From an uncultured Oscillospiraceae bacterium (lineage in GTDB: Bacteria; Bacillota; Clostridia; Oscillospirales; Oscillospiraceae), in contig CANQXG010000021.1 in assembly GCA_947627735.1 (NCBI GenBank), positions 1 to 39,790 of the forward strand: a stretch of 39,790 nucleotides of DNA, read 5' to 3'. The position numbers were made by a program, and so were the translations under genes. Within the stretch, counting starts at the first letter, position 1, and every line of letters starts with the position of its first letter. Positions 23,608-31,511 of this stretch are shown one piece after another. Under the pieces are notes generated by a model that worked only from the letters and a program-made list of their open reading frames with translations, searched no databases and had not been told where the DNA came from.

Positions 23608-24147
23608 TTGGAATACACGGAAAAGCCCCTCCGCCGCATCAGTTCCTACCGGGGCGTTGTGGTGGAGCTGACGGAGGACATGGTGGAGCTGACCAATGGC
23701 GCCCACACCGTCCGGGAGGTGGTCCACCACCCCGGCGGGGTATGCGTGGCAGCGGTGGACAATGACGGGACCGTGGCCCTGGTGCGCCAGTACCGCTATC
23801 CCTTCGGGATGACCCTGCTGGAGCTGCCGGCGGGGAAGCTGGAGCCGGGGGAGGACCCCTTCCCGGCGGCCCGGAGGGAGCTGAGCGAGGAAACCGGCCT
23901 GGAGGCCGGCACGTGGCGGGACATGGGCTTCATCTACGTCTCCCCCGGCATCTCCACGGAGAAGCTGTACCTCTATCTGGCCACCGACCTGCGCCAGGGC
24001 GCGGCCCATCCGGACCCCAATGAGTTCCTGGACGTGGAGCGCATGCCCCTGTCGAAACTGGTGGACATGGTGGAGTCGGACCAGGTCCATGACGCCAAAA
24101 CGGTGGTGGGCGCCCTGCGGGCGGCGCGGCTTCTCGCCGGGAATTGA
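23608..24147 (+). CDS. NUDIX hydrolase, ADP-ribose pyrophosphatase type
   Basis: This 179-residue cytoplasmic hydrolase probably cleaves ADP-ribose or similar nucleoside diphosphate sugars. It has the complete NUDIX box GKLEPGEDPFPAARRELSEETGLEAG (about 76-101) with the catalytic REL.EE core. The upstream VRQYRYPFGMTLLELPAG is typical of the NudF/ADPRase subfamily. The start is TTG 23608, placed by GGGGG at 23595-23599; no in-frame ATG fits. It ends just before the murA promoter. Confidence 0.9.
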   Translation: MEYTEKPLRRISSYRGVVVELTEDMVELTNGAHTVREVVHHPGGVCVAAVDNDGTVALVRQYRYPFGMTLLELPAGKLEPGEDPFPAARRELSEETGLEAGTWRDMGFIYVSPGISTEKLYLYLATDLRQGAAHPDPNEFLDVERMPLSKLVDMVESDQVHDAKTVVGALRAARLLAGN

Positions 24148-24172
24148 TTTTTCCCTTCATATGTGGTAGAAT
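24144..24172 (+). promoter_or_regulatory. Promoter of the murA operon
   Basis: TTGATT (24144-24149), a 17-base spacer and TAGAAT (24167-24172), with an extended -10 TG at 24164-24165. The -35 box overlaps the NUDIX stop codon region. The predicted leader is about 70 bases. Confidence 0.82.
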
Positions 24173-24248
24173 ACATAGTAACTTTGCCATTCATCCCCAT
24201 GGGGCCGCCGACGGCCCCGGCTTTCAATACATATCAACGGGAGTTTTT

Positions 24249-25568
24249 ATGGAAAAGTATGTGATTCATGGCGGAACGCCCCTCCGGGGCGAGGTGGAGA
24301 TCTCCGGGGCGAAGAACGCCGCGGTGGCCATCATCCCGGCGGCCATCATGGTCCGGGGCGTGTGCCGGCTGGAGAACCTTCCCCAGATCAGCGACACCGA
24401 CACCCTCCTGCACATCCTTACCTTCCTTGGCGCGAAGGTGAACATGATAAACCGCACCACCGTGGAGCTGGACTGCACCAACGTACAGATGGACGTCCTG
24501 CCCCGGCAGATGTGGACCCTGACCCGGAAGATCCGGGCCAGCTACTACCTCATCGGGGCCATGCTGGGCCGCTTTGGCCGTGCTTGCTCCACCATGCCGG
24601 GGGGCTGCAACTTCGGCGTGCGCCCCATCGACCAGCACATCAAGGGCTTGACGGCCCTGGGCGCGGACATGGACGTGACCGGCGGCTTCATCCGGGCCCA
24701 GGCCCGGGGCGGCCGGCTCAAGGGCACCACCGTGTACCTGGACAAAGTTTCCGTGGGCGCCACCATCAACATCATGATCGCCGCCGCCACGGCAGAGGGA
24801 CGCACCGTCATCGAGAACGTGGCCCGTGAACCCCACATCGTGGACCTGGCGAACTTTTTGAACTCCATGGGCGCGGACGTGCGCGGCGCGGGCACCGACG
24901 TGATAAAGATCCGGGGCGTGCGGGAGCTGCACGGCGGGTCCTACACCCTCATCCCCGACCAGATCGAGGCCGGCACCTACATGGCGGCTGCCGCCGCCGC
25001 CGGCGGCGCCATCCGGGTGTCCAACGTGATCCCCAAGCACCTGGAGTGCATCTCCTCCAAGCTGCGGGAGATGGGCGTACAGGTGGAGGAGGGCGACGAC
25101 TATGTGCTGGTGCGCCGGGACCGGCCCCTGCACCGGGCGAACCTGAAGACCATGCCCTACCCCGGCTTCCCCACCGACATGCACCCCCAGATGACCGCGG
25201 TGCTCTGCTGCGCCCCCGGTCTGAGCGTGGTGACGGAGGGCGTGTGGAGCGGCGGTCGCTTCAAGTACGTGGGCGAGCTGAAGAAGATGGGCGCCAGCAT
25301 CCAGGTGGAGGACCAATCCGCCTTCATCCAGGGCGTGGACGGCCTCAGCGGCGCCGTGGTGAAGGCATGCGACCTGCGGGCGGGGGCGGCGATGGTGATC
25401 GCCGGTCTGGCCGCCCAGGGCACCACCGTGATAGAGGACATCAGCTACATCGAGCGGGGCTACCAGAACCTGGTGGGAAAATTCCGGGCCCTGGGCGCGG
25501 ACATCGTCTGCGTCGATGAGCCGGACCTGCCCAACGGCCAGCCCGCGGCCGATTGGATCGCCGGGTGA
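24249..25568 (+). CDS. murA: UDP-N-acetylglucosamine 1-carboxyvinyltransferase
   Basis: This 439-residue cytoplasmic enzyme transfers enolpyruvate from PEP to UDP-GlcNAc, the first committed step of peptidoglycan synthesis. K22 and N23 lie in SGAKNAA. The active-site cysteine is C119 in MPGGCNFGVRPIDQH, so the protein is of the fosfomycin-sensitive Cys type. The catalytic Asp lies in FPTDMHPQ. ATG 24249 is chosen over a longer upstream frame because GGGAG precedes it and the promoter at 24144-24172 excludes earlier starts. It leads an operon with walJ, rlmH and pgcA. Firmicutes often have two MurA paralogues; which one this is was not determined. Confidence 0.95.
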   Translation: MEKYVIHGGTPLRGEVEISGAKNAAVAIIPAAIMVRGVCRLENLPQISDTDTLLHILTFLGAKVNMINRTTVELDCTNVQMDVLPRQMWTLTRKIRASYYLIGAMLGRFGRACSTMPGGCNFGVRPIDQHIKGLTALGADMDVTGGFIRAQARGGRLKGTTVYLDKVSVGATINIMIAAATAEGRTVIENVAREPHIVDLANFLNSMGADVRGAGTDVIKIRGVRELHGGSYTLIPDQIEAGTYMAAAAAAGGAIRVSNVIPKHLECISSKLREMGVQVEEGDDYVLVRRDRPLHRANLKTMPYPGFPTDMHPQMTAVLCCAPGLSVVTEGVWSGGRFKYVGELKKMGASIQVEDQSAFIQGVDGLSGAVVKACDLRAGAAMVIAGLAAQGTTVIEDISYIERGYQNLVGKFRALGADIVCVDEPDLPNGQPAADWIAG

Positions 25569-25569
25569 G

Positions 25570-26349
25570 ATGCGCCTGACCGTTTTCGCCAGCGGCTCCA
25601 CGGGCAACTGTGCCCTGGTGCGGGGCGGCGGGCGGGCCGTGCTGCTGGACGCGGGCATCTCCGCCAAGCGGATATGCGCCGGGCTGGAGGCGGCGGGGGT
25701 GGACCCCGCCGGTCTGGACGGCATATTCATCACACACGAACACTCTGACCACATCTCGGGGCTCACCGTTTTCACAAAGCGATATCCCCTGCCGGTCTAT
25801 GCCCCTGGGACGGTGGCGGGCGCCCTGCGCCGGTCATACCCGGGGGTCTGCCCGTATATACGCGCCATCGACCCGGAGCGGCCCCTGTCCCTGGGGTGCA
25901 TGACGGTGACGGCCTTCCCCACCAGCCACGACACCGCCCAGAGCGTGGGCTACCGGCTGGAGGCGGACGGGGCCGTGCTGGTGACGGCCACGGACACCGG
26001 CTGCGTCACCCCGGCCATGCTCCGCTGGTTCGCCCGGGCGGATGCCGCCCTCATCGAGGCCAACCACGACGAGGCCATGCTCCGGTCGGGTCCCTATCCG
26101 GCGTACCTGAAAAAGCGCATCCTCTCCGACACGGGCCACCTCTCCAACGCCGAGTGCACCTGGCTTGCCTCCGTGCTGGCCCATCAGGGCACGAGCCGGA
26201 TCGTGCTGGGCCATATCTCCAAGAACAACAACCTGCCCGGCCTGGCCCGGCGCACGGTCTGCCGGGGCCTGGAGGGCACCGGCGCGCAGCTGTATGTGGC
26301 CCCGGAGCAGGGGTTTCTGGAGGTGGAGGTGACGTCATGCTGCGCGTGA
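25570..26349 (+). CDS. walJ: MBL-fold metallohydrolase WalJ/YycJ/VicX
   Basis: This 259-residue metallo-beta-lactamase-fold hydrolase of the YycJ group has the N-terminal FASGSTGNC and the metal motif THEHSDHISGL (about 58-68). FPTSHDTAQSVGYRLE, TATDTGCVT and LGHISKNNNLPGLA are also present. Characterised relatives have DNA exonuclease activity or act with the WalKR cell-wall regulators. Here no walRK genes adjoin; it follows murA, whose stop lies one base before ATG 25570. The end overlaps the start of rlmH by 13 bases. Confidence 0.88.
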   Translation: MRLTVFASGSTGNCALVRGGGRAVLLDAGISAKRICAGLEAAGVDPAGLDGIFITHEHSDHISGLTVFTKRYPLPVYAPGTVAGALRRSYPGVCPYIRAIDPERPLSLGCMTVTAFPTSHDTAQSVGYRLEADGAVLVTATDTGCVTPAMLRWFARADAALIEANHDEAMLRSGPYPAYLKKRILSDTGHLSNAECTWLASVLAHQGTSRIVLGHISKNNNLPGLARRTVCRGLEGTGAQLYVAPEQGFLEVEVTSCCA

Positions 26350-26762
26350 GCGTCATCTGCCAGGGGCGGCTGAAGGAGCCGTACTACATCGCCGCCTGCC
26401 GGGAGTATATCAAGCGCCTGGGCGCCTTCTGCAAGGCGGAGGTGACGGAACTGGCCGAGGACGGGGACGTGGTGGGCCGCATCCCCCGGGGCGCCTATGT
26501 GATCGCTCTGTGCGTGGAGGGCGAAAAGCTGTCCAGCCCCGCCCTGGCGGCGCTGCTGGAAAAACAGGCCAACCTGGGCCGCAGCCACATCTGCTTCCTC
26601 ATCGGCGGGTCCGAGGGCCTGCCCCCGGCGGCCAAGGAGGCGTCGGATCTGCGGCTGTCCATGTCGGACATGACCTTCCCCCACCACCTGGCCCGGGTGA
26701 TGGTCCTGGAGCAGATATACCGTGCCCTTTCCATCAACGCGGGAACAAAATACCACAAATGA
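26337..26762 (+). CDS. rlmH: 23S rRNA (pseudouridine-1915-N3) methyltransferase
   Basis: This 141-residue SPOUT-class methyltransferase modifies pseudouridine 1915 in helix 69 of 23S rRNA. SAM-binding motifs are FLIGGSEGL (about 83-91) and the C-terminal LSMSDMTFPHHLARVMVLEQIYRALSINAGTKYHK, ending like most RlmH proteins. It is somewhat shorter than the usual 155-160 residues. ATG 26337 overlaps the end of walJ. The walJ-rlmH pairing is common in Firmicutes. Confidence 0.93.
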   Translation: MLRVSVICQGRLKEPYYIAACREYIKRLGAFCKAEVTELAEDGDVVGRIPRGAYVIALCVEGEKLSSPALAALLEKQANLGRSHICFLIGGSEGLPPAAKEASDLRLSMSDMTFPHHLARVMVLEQIYRALSINAGTKYHK

Positions 26763-26789
26763 ACGTCTGTTCGCACTGAGGTGACCGAT

Positions 26790-27086
26790 ATGTCCTGGGG
26801 ACTGCACAAATTCGGAAAAGACTACGACGCCTGGCCCAAGGGGCCGGACGGTGAGCCGGAGGAGCCGGCTTTTCTCACCCACTGCTCCCCGCTGGATATG
26901 GCGGCGGACATGCTGCGGAACATGCTGGAGGCATACGGCATCCCCAGCACGGTCAGCTATCCCGGCGACGGGTCCTTCGGCAAGGTCATGCTGGGCATGA
27001 GCGGCAGCGGCGTGGATATCTATGTACCAAAGAGCCTCCTGGCGGACGCGCAGGAGCTTTTGAAAGGAGAGCCTGAAAATGAGTGA
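26790..27086 (+). CDS. Small DUF2007-like protein
   Basis: This 98-residue soluble protein is probably related to the DUF2007 'putative signal transducing protein' group. The pattern LDMAADMLRNMLEAYGIPSTVSYPG...GVDIYVPKSLLADAQELL matches that family's alpha-beta unit with a trailing helix. GAGG at 26778-26781 places ATG 26790. Its end overlaps pgcA by 8 bases. Function is unknown; the family call is by pattern and moderately certain. Confidence 0.7.
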   Translation: MSWGLHKFGKDYDAWPKGPDGEPEEPAFLTHCSPLDMAADMLRNMLEAYGIPSTVSYPGDGSFGKVMLGMSGSGVDIYVPKSLLADAQELLKGEPENE

Positions 27087-28815
27087 TTACAGGAAGGAAT
27101 ATCAGCGCTGGCTGGACAGTCCCGCCCTGTCCGACGAGGAGTGGCGGGAGCTGGACGCCATCCGCGGTGACGACGACGAGATAAAAAGCCGCTTCCGCGG
27201 CCCGCTGGAGTTCGGCACCGCCGGCCTGCGGGGCGTGATGGGCGCGGGCCTCGCCCGGATGAACGTCCACGTGGTCCGCTGGGCCACCCAGGCCTTCGCC
27301 TCTCTCATCGTGGCCGAGGGGGACGAGGCCCGGCACAAGGGCGTGGTGATCGCCCACGACTGCCGCATCAACAGCCCGGAGTTCTCCCGGGAGGCGGCCT
27401 GCGTGTGCGCCGCCAACGGCATCCATGTGCGCATCTTCGACGCGCTGCGCCCCACCCCGGAGCTGAGCTTCGCCGTGCTGCACTACGGCGCCACCGCGGG
27501 CATCAACGTCACCGCCAGCCACAACCCCAAGGCCTATAACGGCTACAAGGTCTACTGGTCCGACGGCGCCCAGCTGCCCCCCCACCACGCGGAGGTGGTG
27601 GCCAAGAACATGGCCGCCATCGACATCTTCACCGGCGTGGCCTCCATGCCCTTCGACGAGGCGGTGGAAAAGGGTCTGATCGAGTTCCTCGGCGCGGAGA
27701 CGGACGAGGCGTTCCTGGCCAACGTCCTGGGCCAGGCCATCGATCCGGCGGCGGTGAAGGCCGTGGCCGACGACTTCCAGGTGGTCTACACCCCCTTCCA
27801 CGGGGCCGGCCACATCCTGGTGCCTGAGGCGCTGAAGCGCCTGGGCCTGAAACACATCCACCCCGTCCCCGAGCAGATGGTCATCGACGGCTCCTTCCCC
27901 ACGGTGGAGAGTCCCAACCCGGAGAACCCCGAGGGGTTCTACCTGGCGGTGGATCTGGCCCGGAAGGTGGACAGCGACCTGATAATCGGCACCGACCCGG
28001 ACTCCGACCGGGTGGGCGTCATGGCCCGGGGCAAGGACGGGGACTACCACACCATCACCGGCAACCAGATGGGCGCGCTGCTGGCGGACTACGTCATCAC
28101 CGCCCGCCGGAAGGCCGGCACCATGCCTGAAAAGCCCGTGATCCTGTCCACCATCGTGTCCACGTCCATGACGAAGGCCATCTGCGAGGCCAACGGCGTG
28201 GCCTTCGGCGAGACCTTCACCGGCTTCAAGTTCATGGCCGAGCGGCTGGCCGGCTATGCCGCCGCCGGCACCGGGGAGAAATATCTGCTGGCCTTCGAGG
28301 AGAGCTACGGCTACATGCTGGGCGACTATGTCCGGGACAAGGACGCCGTCACCGCCTCCATGATGATCGCCGAGATGGCCGCCCACTACTACCAGAAGGG
28401 CATGACCCTGCTGGACGCGCTGGACGCGCTGTATGAAAAATACGGCTTCTTCTCGGAAAAGACCGTGAATATCTATATGGAGGGCGTGGACGGCCCGGAG
28501 CGCATGGCCGCGCTGATGGCCCGGCTGCGGGAGAACACCCCCGCCGAATTCGCCGGCCAGCGGGTGATCCGCATGCGTGACTACCGGGAAGGCACCGTCT
28601 CCGTGCCCGGCCTGGGGCCTGTGGGCCGCACGCCCATCTCCGGGTCCAATGTGCTCTACTTTGAGCTGGAGAGCGACACCAACTTCATCATCCGGCCCTC
28701 CGGCACCGAGCCGAAGATCAAGGTCTACATCCTTGTGCGCGGAAAGGAGAAGGCCGAGTGCCTGGCCAAGACCAATGCCTGTGCCGCCGCAGCGGAGGCG
28801 CTGGGAAAGGAGTGA
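27079..28815 (+). CDS. pgcA: Phosphoglucomutase/phosphomannomutase (alpha-D-phosphohexomutase)
   Basis: This 578-residue enzyme interconverts hexose 1- and 6-phosphates, feeding UDP-glucose and cell-envelope synthesis. The active-site phosphoserine is S147 in TASHNPKAYNGYKVYW, the metal loop is GTDPDSDRVG, the sugar-binding loop is FEESYGYMLGDYVRDKD, and the phosphate-binding loop is RPSGTEPKIK near the C-terminus. Length and motifs match Bacillus PgcA rather than the shorter GlmM. AAAGGAGAG precedes ATG 27079. It fits an operon with murA devoted to wall precursors. Confidence 0.94.
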   Translation: MSDYRKEYQRWLDSPALSDEEWRELDAIRGDDDEIKSRFRGPLEFGTAGLRGVMGAGLARMNVHVVRWATQAFASLIVAEGDEARHKGVVIAHDCRINSPEFSREAACVCAANGIHVRIFDALRPTPELSFAVLHYGATAGINVTASHNPKAYNGYKVYWSDGAQLPPHHAEVVAKNMAAIDIFTGVASMPFDEAVEKGLIEFLGAETDEAFLANVLGQAIDPAAVKAVADDFQVVYTPFHGAGHILVPEALKRLGLKHIHPVPEQMVIDGSFPTVESPNPENPEGFYLAVDLARKVDSDLIIGTDPDSDRVGVMARGKDGDYHTITGNQMGALLADYVITARRKAGTMPEKPVILSTIVSTSMTKAICEANGVAFGETFTGFKFMAERLAGYAAAGTGEKYLLAFEESYGYMLGDYVRDKDAVTASMMIAEMAAHYYQKGMTLLDALDALYEKYGFFSEKTVNIYMEGVDGPERMAALMARLRENTPAEFAGQRVIRMRDYREGTVSVPGLGPVGRTPISGSNVLYFELESDTNFIIRPSGTEPKIKVYILVRGKEKAECLAKTNACAAAAEALGKE

Positions 28816-28828
28816 TCCCTAACATCCC

Positions 28829-29692
28829 ATGAAAAAAATCCTTAGCATCCTTCTCGCCCTCAGCCTCCTGCTGGCCATGAGCGCGCCCGCCTTCGCCCTG
28901 AGCGAGGGCGAGGAGCGGGTGGTGGTGGGCGCCGATCTCAACGAGGAGCAGATCCAGAACGTCTACAGCCAGTTCGGCCTGACCCGGGGCACCGTGACGG
29001 AGCTGACCGTGTCCAATTCCGAGGAGCGGGACTATCTGGAGGGTCTGGTGGACGAGAGCATCATCGGCACCAACTCCATCTCCTGCGTGTATATCAAGAC
29101 ACTGGCCGCCGACTCCGGCCTGTCCGTCACCGCCAGCAACATCACCTGGTGCACCGAGGACATGTACAAGGCCGCCCTGATGACCGCCGGCATCTATGAC
29201 GCCGAGGTGAAGGTGGCCGCCCCCTTCGGGGTGTCCGGCACCGCCGCCCTGACGGGCATCTACAAGGCCTACGAGAACATCACCGGCGTGCAGCTGCAGC
29301 AGTCCGCCAAGGAGACCGCCACCGACGAGCTGGTCATCACGGCGGAGCTGGCCGACCAGCTCAACGAAGTGGACGCCGTGGCCATCGTCAACGAGCTGAA
29401 GCTGATCCTGGATGAAACAAAGACCATGACCGACGACCAGCTCCGGGAGCAGGTGGTCCAGATCGCCGCCCAGTACGGCTATACCCTGGACGACGACACC
29501 ATCAGCCGTCTGATCGGCCTGTGCCGGGATCTGGAGGGACTGTCCACCAATGAGCTGCAGGAGAAGGTCCAGCAGTTCAAGGACGCCCTCACCTCCGTCA
29601 CCCATTACGCCCAGCAGGTCCAGGGCTTCGGCGCCAAGGTGGCCAGCTTCTTCCAGGGCGTGGTGGATTTCTTCAAAAATCTGTTCGGTTAA
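28829..29692 (+). CDS. Exported DUF1002-family protein
   Basis: This 287-residue secreted protein has a Sec signal peptide (MKKILSILLALSLLLAMSAPAFA, cleavage after about 23). It matches the DUF1002 pattern seen in Firmicutes (VVVGADLNEEQIQNVYSQFGL..., SCVYIKTLAADSGLSVTASNITWCTEDMYKAALMTAGI). The C-terminal third is helical, with repeated Gln/Glu/Leu, and ends in a hydrophobic FFQGVVDFFKNLFG. Its function is unknown. It is the last gene before the bidirectional terminator. The signal peptide has no lipobox, so it is probably released or wall-associated. Confidence 0.85.
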   Translation: MKKILSILLALSLLLAMSAPAFALSEGEERVVVGADLNEEQIQNVYSQFGLTRGTVTELTVSNSEERDYLEGLVDESIIGTNSISCVYIKTLAADSGLSVTASNITWCTEDMYKAALMTAGIYDAEVKVAAPFGVSGTAALTGIYKAYENITGVQLQQSAKETATDELVITAELADQLNEVDAVAIVNELKLILDETKTMTDDQLREQVVQIAAQYGYTLDDDTISRLIGLCRDLEGLSTNELQEKVQQFKDALTSVTHYAQQVQGFGAKVASFFQGVVDFFKNLFG

Positions 29693-29704
29693 ATGCCGGA
29701 CCGC

Positions 29705-29737
29705 AAAAAAGAGCATGGCGCGGCCATGCTCTTTTTT
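29705..29737. terminator. Bidirectional terminator between the murA and hyd operons
   Basis: AAAAAAGAGCATGGC and GCCATGCTCTTTTTT form a 9-bp GC-containing stem (29711-29719 with 29723-29731) flanked by six A and six T. It can stop transcription from both sides. Confidence 0.93.
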
Positions 29738-29758
29738 CATGCCTCCGGACATGGAAAC

Positions 29759-29786
29759 GCCGCCCGGTCCTCATGGACCGGGCGGC
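29759..29786. terminator. Second strong hairpin after hydA
   Basis: A perfect 12-bp stem, GCCGCCCGGTCC (29759-29770) with GGACCGGGCGGC (29775-29786), lies 14 bases past the hydA stop on the minus strand. It has no good T-run on the minus strand, so it may protect the mRNA end while the hairpin at 29705-29737 terminates. Confidence 0.6.
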
Positions 29787-29800
29787 TCTCTTTGGTCATC

Positions 29801-31507
29801 TTATTTCGCCGCTGCCTTGCCCTTGTAGTGGACATGGAGCAGCTCGTGGGTCTTTTCCTGCAGCTCGTCCAGCACCCGCATGGCGATGGGGTTGCGCTCG
29901 GAGCTCTTGATGAGGGCCCGCCGGTCGGTGTCGTACAGGCCGCCGGCCCGCTGGTTCTTCACCGCGGTCAGACCGTAGGGCTGGCCGGCACCGCCGACGC
30001 ATCCGCCCTTGCAGGTCATCACCTCCACCAGGTCGAAGTACTCCTCCCCGGCCTCGATGTCCGCCAGCAGCTTGCGCACGTTCACCAGCCCGTGGACCAC
30101 CGCCAGCCGGAGCATCCTGTCGCCCACCGGCAGGCTCACGGTGCGCACCGCGTCGGAGCCACGCAGACCGGAGAACTCGATGTCCCGGAGGGTGTTCTTG
30201 CTCTTGTCCTCCATCACCCGGCGGACCACCGCCTCGGCCACGCCGCCGGTGGCGCCGAAGATGGTGCCCGCGCCGGTGCCCATACCGAAGGGCAGGTCGG
30301 GGGCCTCCCCCTCCAGCTCCGCGAAGCGGATGCCGGACTCCTTTATCATGTTGATAACTTCCTGGGTGGTCAGCACCAGGTCCACATCCCGCCGGCCATT
30401 GTGGGTGAACTCCTCCCGGGCCGCCTCGCCCTTCTTGGCGGTGCAGGGCATGATGGCGATGTGGTAGGTGGTGCGGCCATCTTCTTTATCCAGCTTGTCG
30501 TGCTCCGCCCGGAGCACGGCGGCGAACATCTGCATGGGGGACTTGCAGGTGGAGATGTTCTTCAAAAACTGGGGCGCCTCGCTCTCCACGTACTTCACCC
30601 ACGCCGGGCAGCAGCTGGTGAACATGGGGAAGGGACCGCCCTTGGCCAGCCGTTCCAAAAATTCGTCGGCCTCCTCCATCACCGTCAGGTCCGCGCCGAA
30701 GGTGGTGTCATAGACCTCGTCCGCGCCCATCATCTTCAGGGCGGACACCAGCCGGTTCAGGGTATTGGTGCCCGGCTCCAGGCCGAAGGCCTCGCCCACC
30801 GCCACCCGGACCGCCGGGGCGATCTGGAACACCACCCGCTTGCCGGGGTCGTGCAGGGCACGCCAGGCGGCGCCGATCTCGTTGTAGATGGTGATGGCGC
30901 CGGTGGGGCAGGCGGCGGCGCACTGGCCGCAGCCGATGCAGTTGGTCTCCGCCATCTTCCGACCGAAGGCGGGCATCACCTGCAGCTCGCTGCCCCGGTA
31001 GGCGAAGTTCAGGATGCTCATGCCCTGCATCTCCTCGCACACCCGGATGCAGTCGCCGCACAGGATGCACTTGTTGGGGTCCCGGACGATGGAGGGAGAG
31101 GTGGAGTCCCGCTCATAGTGGGGACGGGTGTCCTCGAAGCGGATGTGCCGCACGCCGAAGCGCAGCGCCAGCTCCTGCAGCCGGCAGTTGCCGTTTTTCT
31201 CGCAGGTGGTGCAGTCCCGGCAGTGGCTGGCCAGCATCAGCTCAAGGTTCATCCGCCGGTGCTTGAGCAGCCTGGCGGTATTGGTGCGGATGCGCATGCC
31301 GTCCCGGGGTTCCATGGAGCAGGACGCGTCGATCTTGCCCCTCTCGTCCTCCACCACGCACATCCGGCAGGCGCCGTAGACGCTCAGCTCGGAGTAGTAG
31401 CAGAACGTGGGCATGTCGATGCCCGCCTTGCGGATGACGGCCAGGACGTTTTTCTCCCCGTCGAAGGCCACCCGCTGTCCGTCGATATACATGATGCCTT
31501 TTGCCAT
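29801..31507 (-). CDS. hydA: [FeFe] hydrogenase catalytic subunit HydA
   Basis: This 568-residue subunit evolves or oxidises H2 at the H-cluster. N-terminal 2Fe-2S ligands are C36, C47, C50 and C63. The His-ligated 4Fe-4S cluster uses H95, C99, C102 and C108. Two ferredoxin clusters use C147-C157 and C190-C200. H-cluster motifs are TSCCPAW (C299 proton relay, C300), MPCTAKK (C355) and VMTCKGGCVGG (C499, C503). ATG 31507 follows GGAGG and lies 4 bases after hydB. With HydB and HydC it matches the trimeric A3 group that bifurcates electrons between NAD(P)H, ferredoxin and H2. Maturases HydEFG are not in the window. Confidence 0.95.
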   Translation of the reverse strand: MAKGIMYIDGQRVAFDGEKNVLAVIRKAGIDMPTFCYYSELSVYGACRMCVVEDERGKIDASCSMEPRDGMRIRTNTARLLKHRRMNLELMLASHCRDCTTCEKNGNCRLQELALRFGVRHIRFEDTRPHYERDSTSPSIVRDPNKCILCGDCIRVCEEMQGMSILNFAYRGSELQVMPAFGRKMAETNCIGCGQCAAACPTGAITIYNEIGAAWRALHDPGKRVVFQIAPAVRVAVGEAFGLEPGTNTLNRLVSALKMMGADEVYDTTFGADLTVMEEADEFLERLAKGGPFPMFTSCCPAWVKYVESEAPQFLKNISTCKSPMQMFAAVLRAEHDKLDKEDGRTTYHIAIMPCTAKKGEAAREEFTHNGRRDVDLVLTTQEVINMIKESGIRFAELEGEAPDLPFGMGTGAGTIFGATGGVAEAVVRRVMEDKSKNTLRDIEFSGLRGSDAVRTVSLPVGDRMLRLAVVHGLVNVRKLLADIEAGEEYFDLVEVMTCKGGCVGGAGQPYGLTAVKNQRAGGLYDTDRRALIKSSERNPIAMRVLDELQEKTHELLHVHYKGKAAAK

Positions 31508-31511
31508 TTGC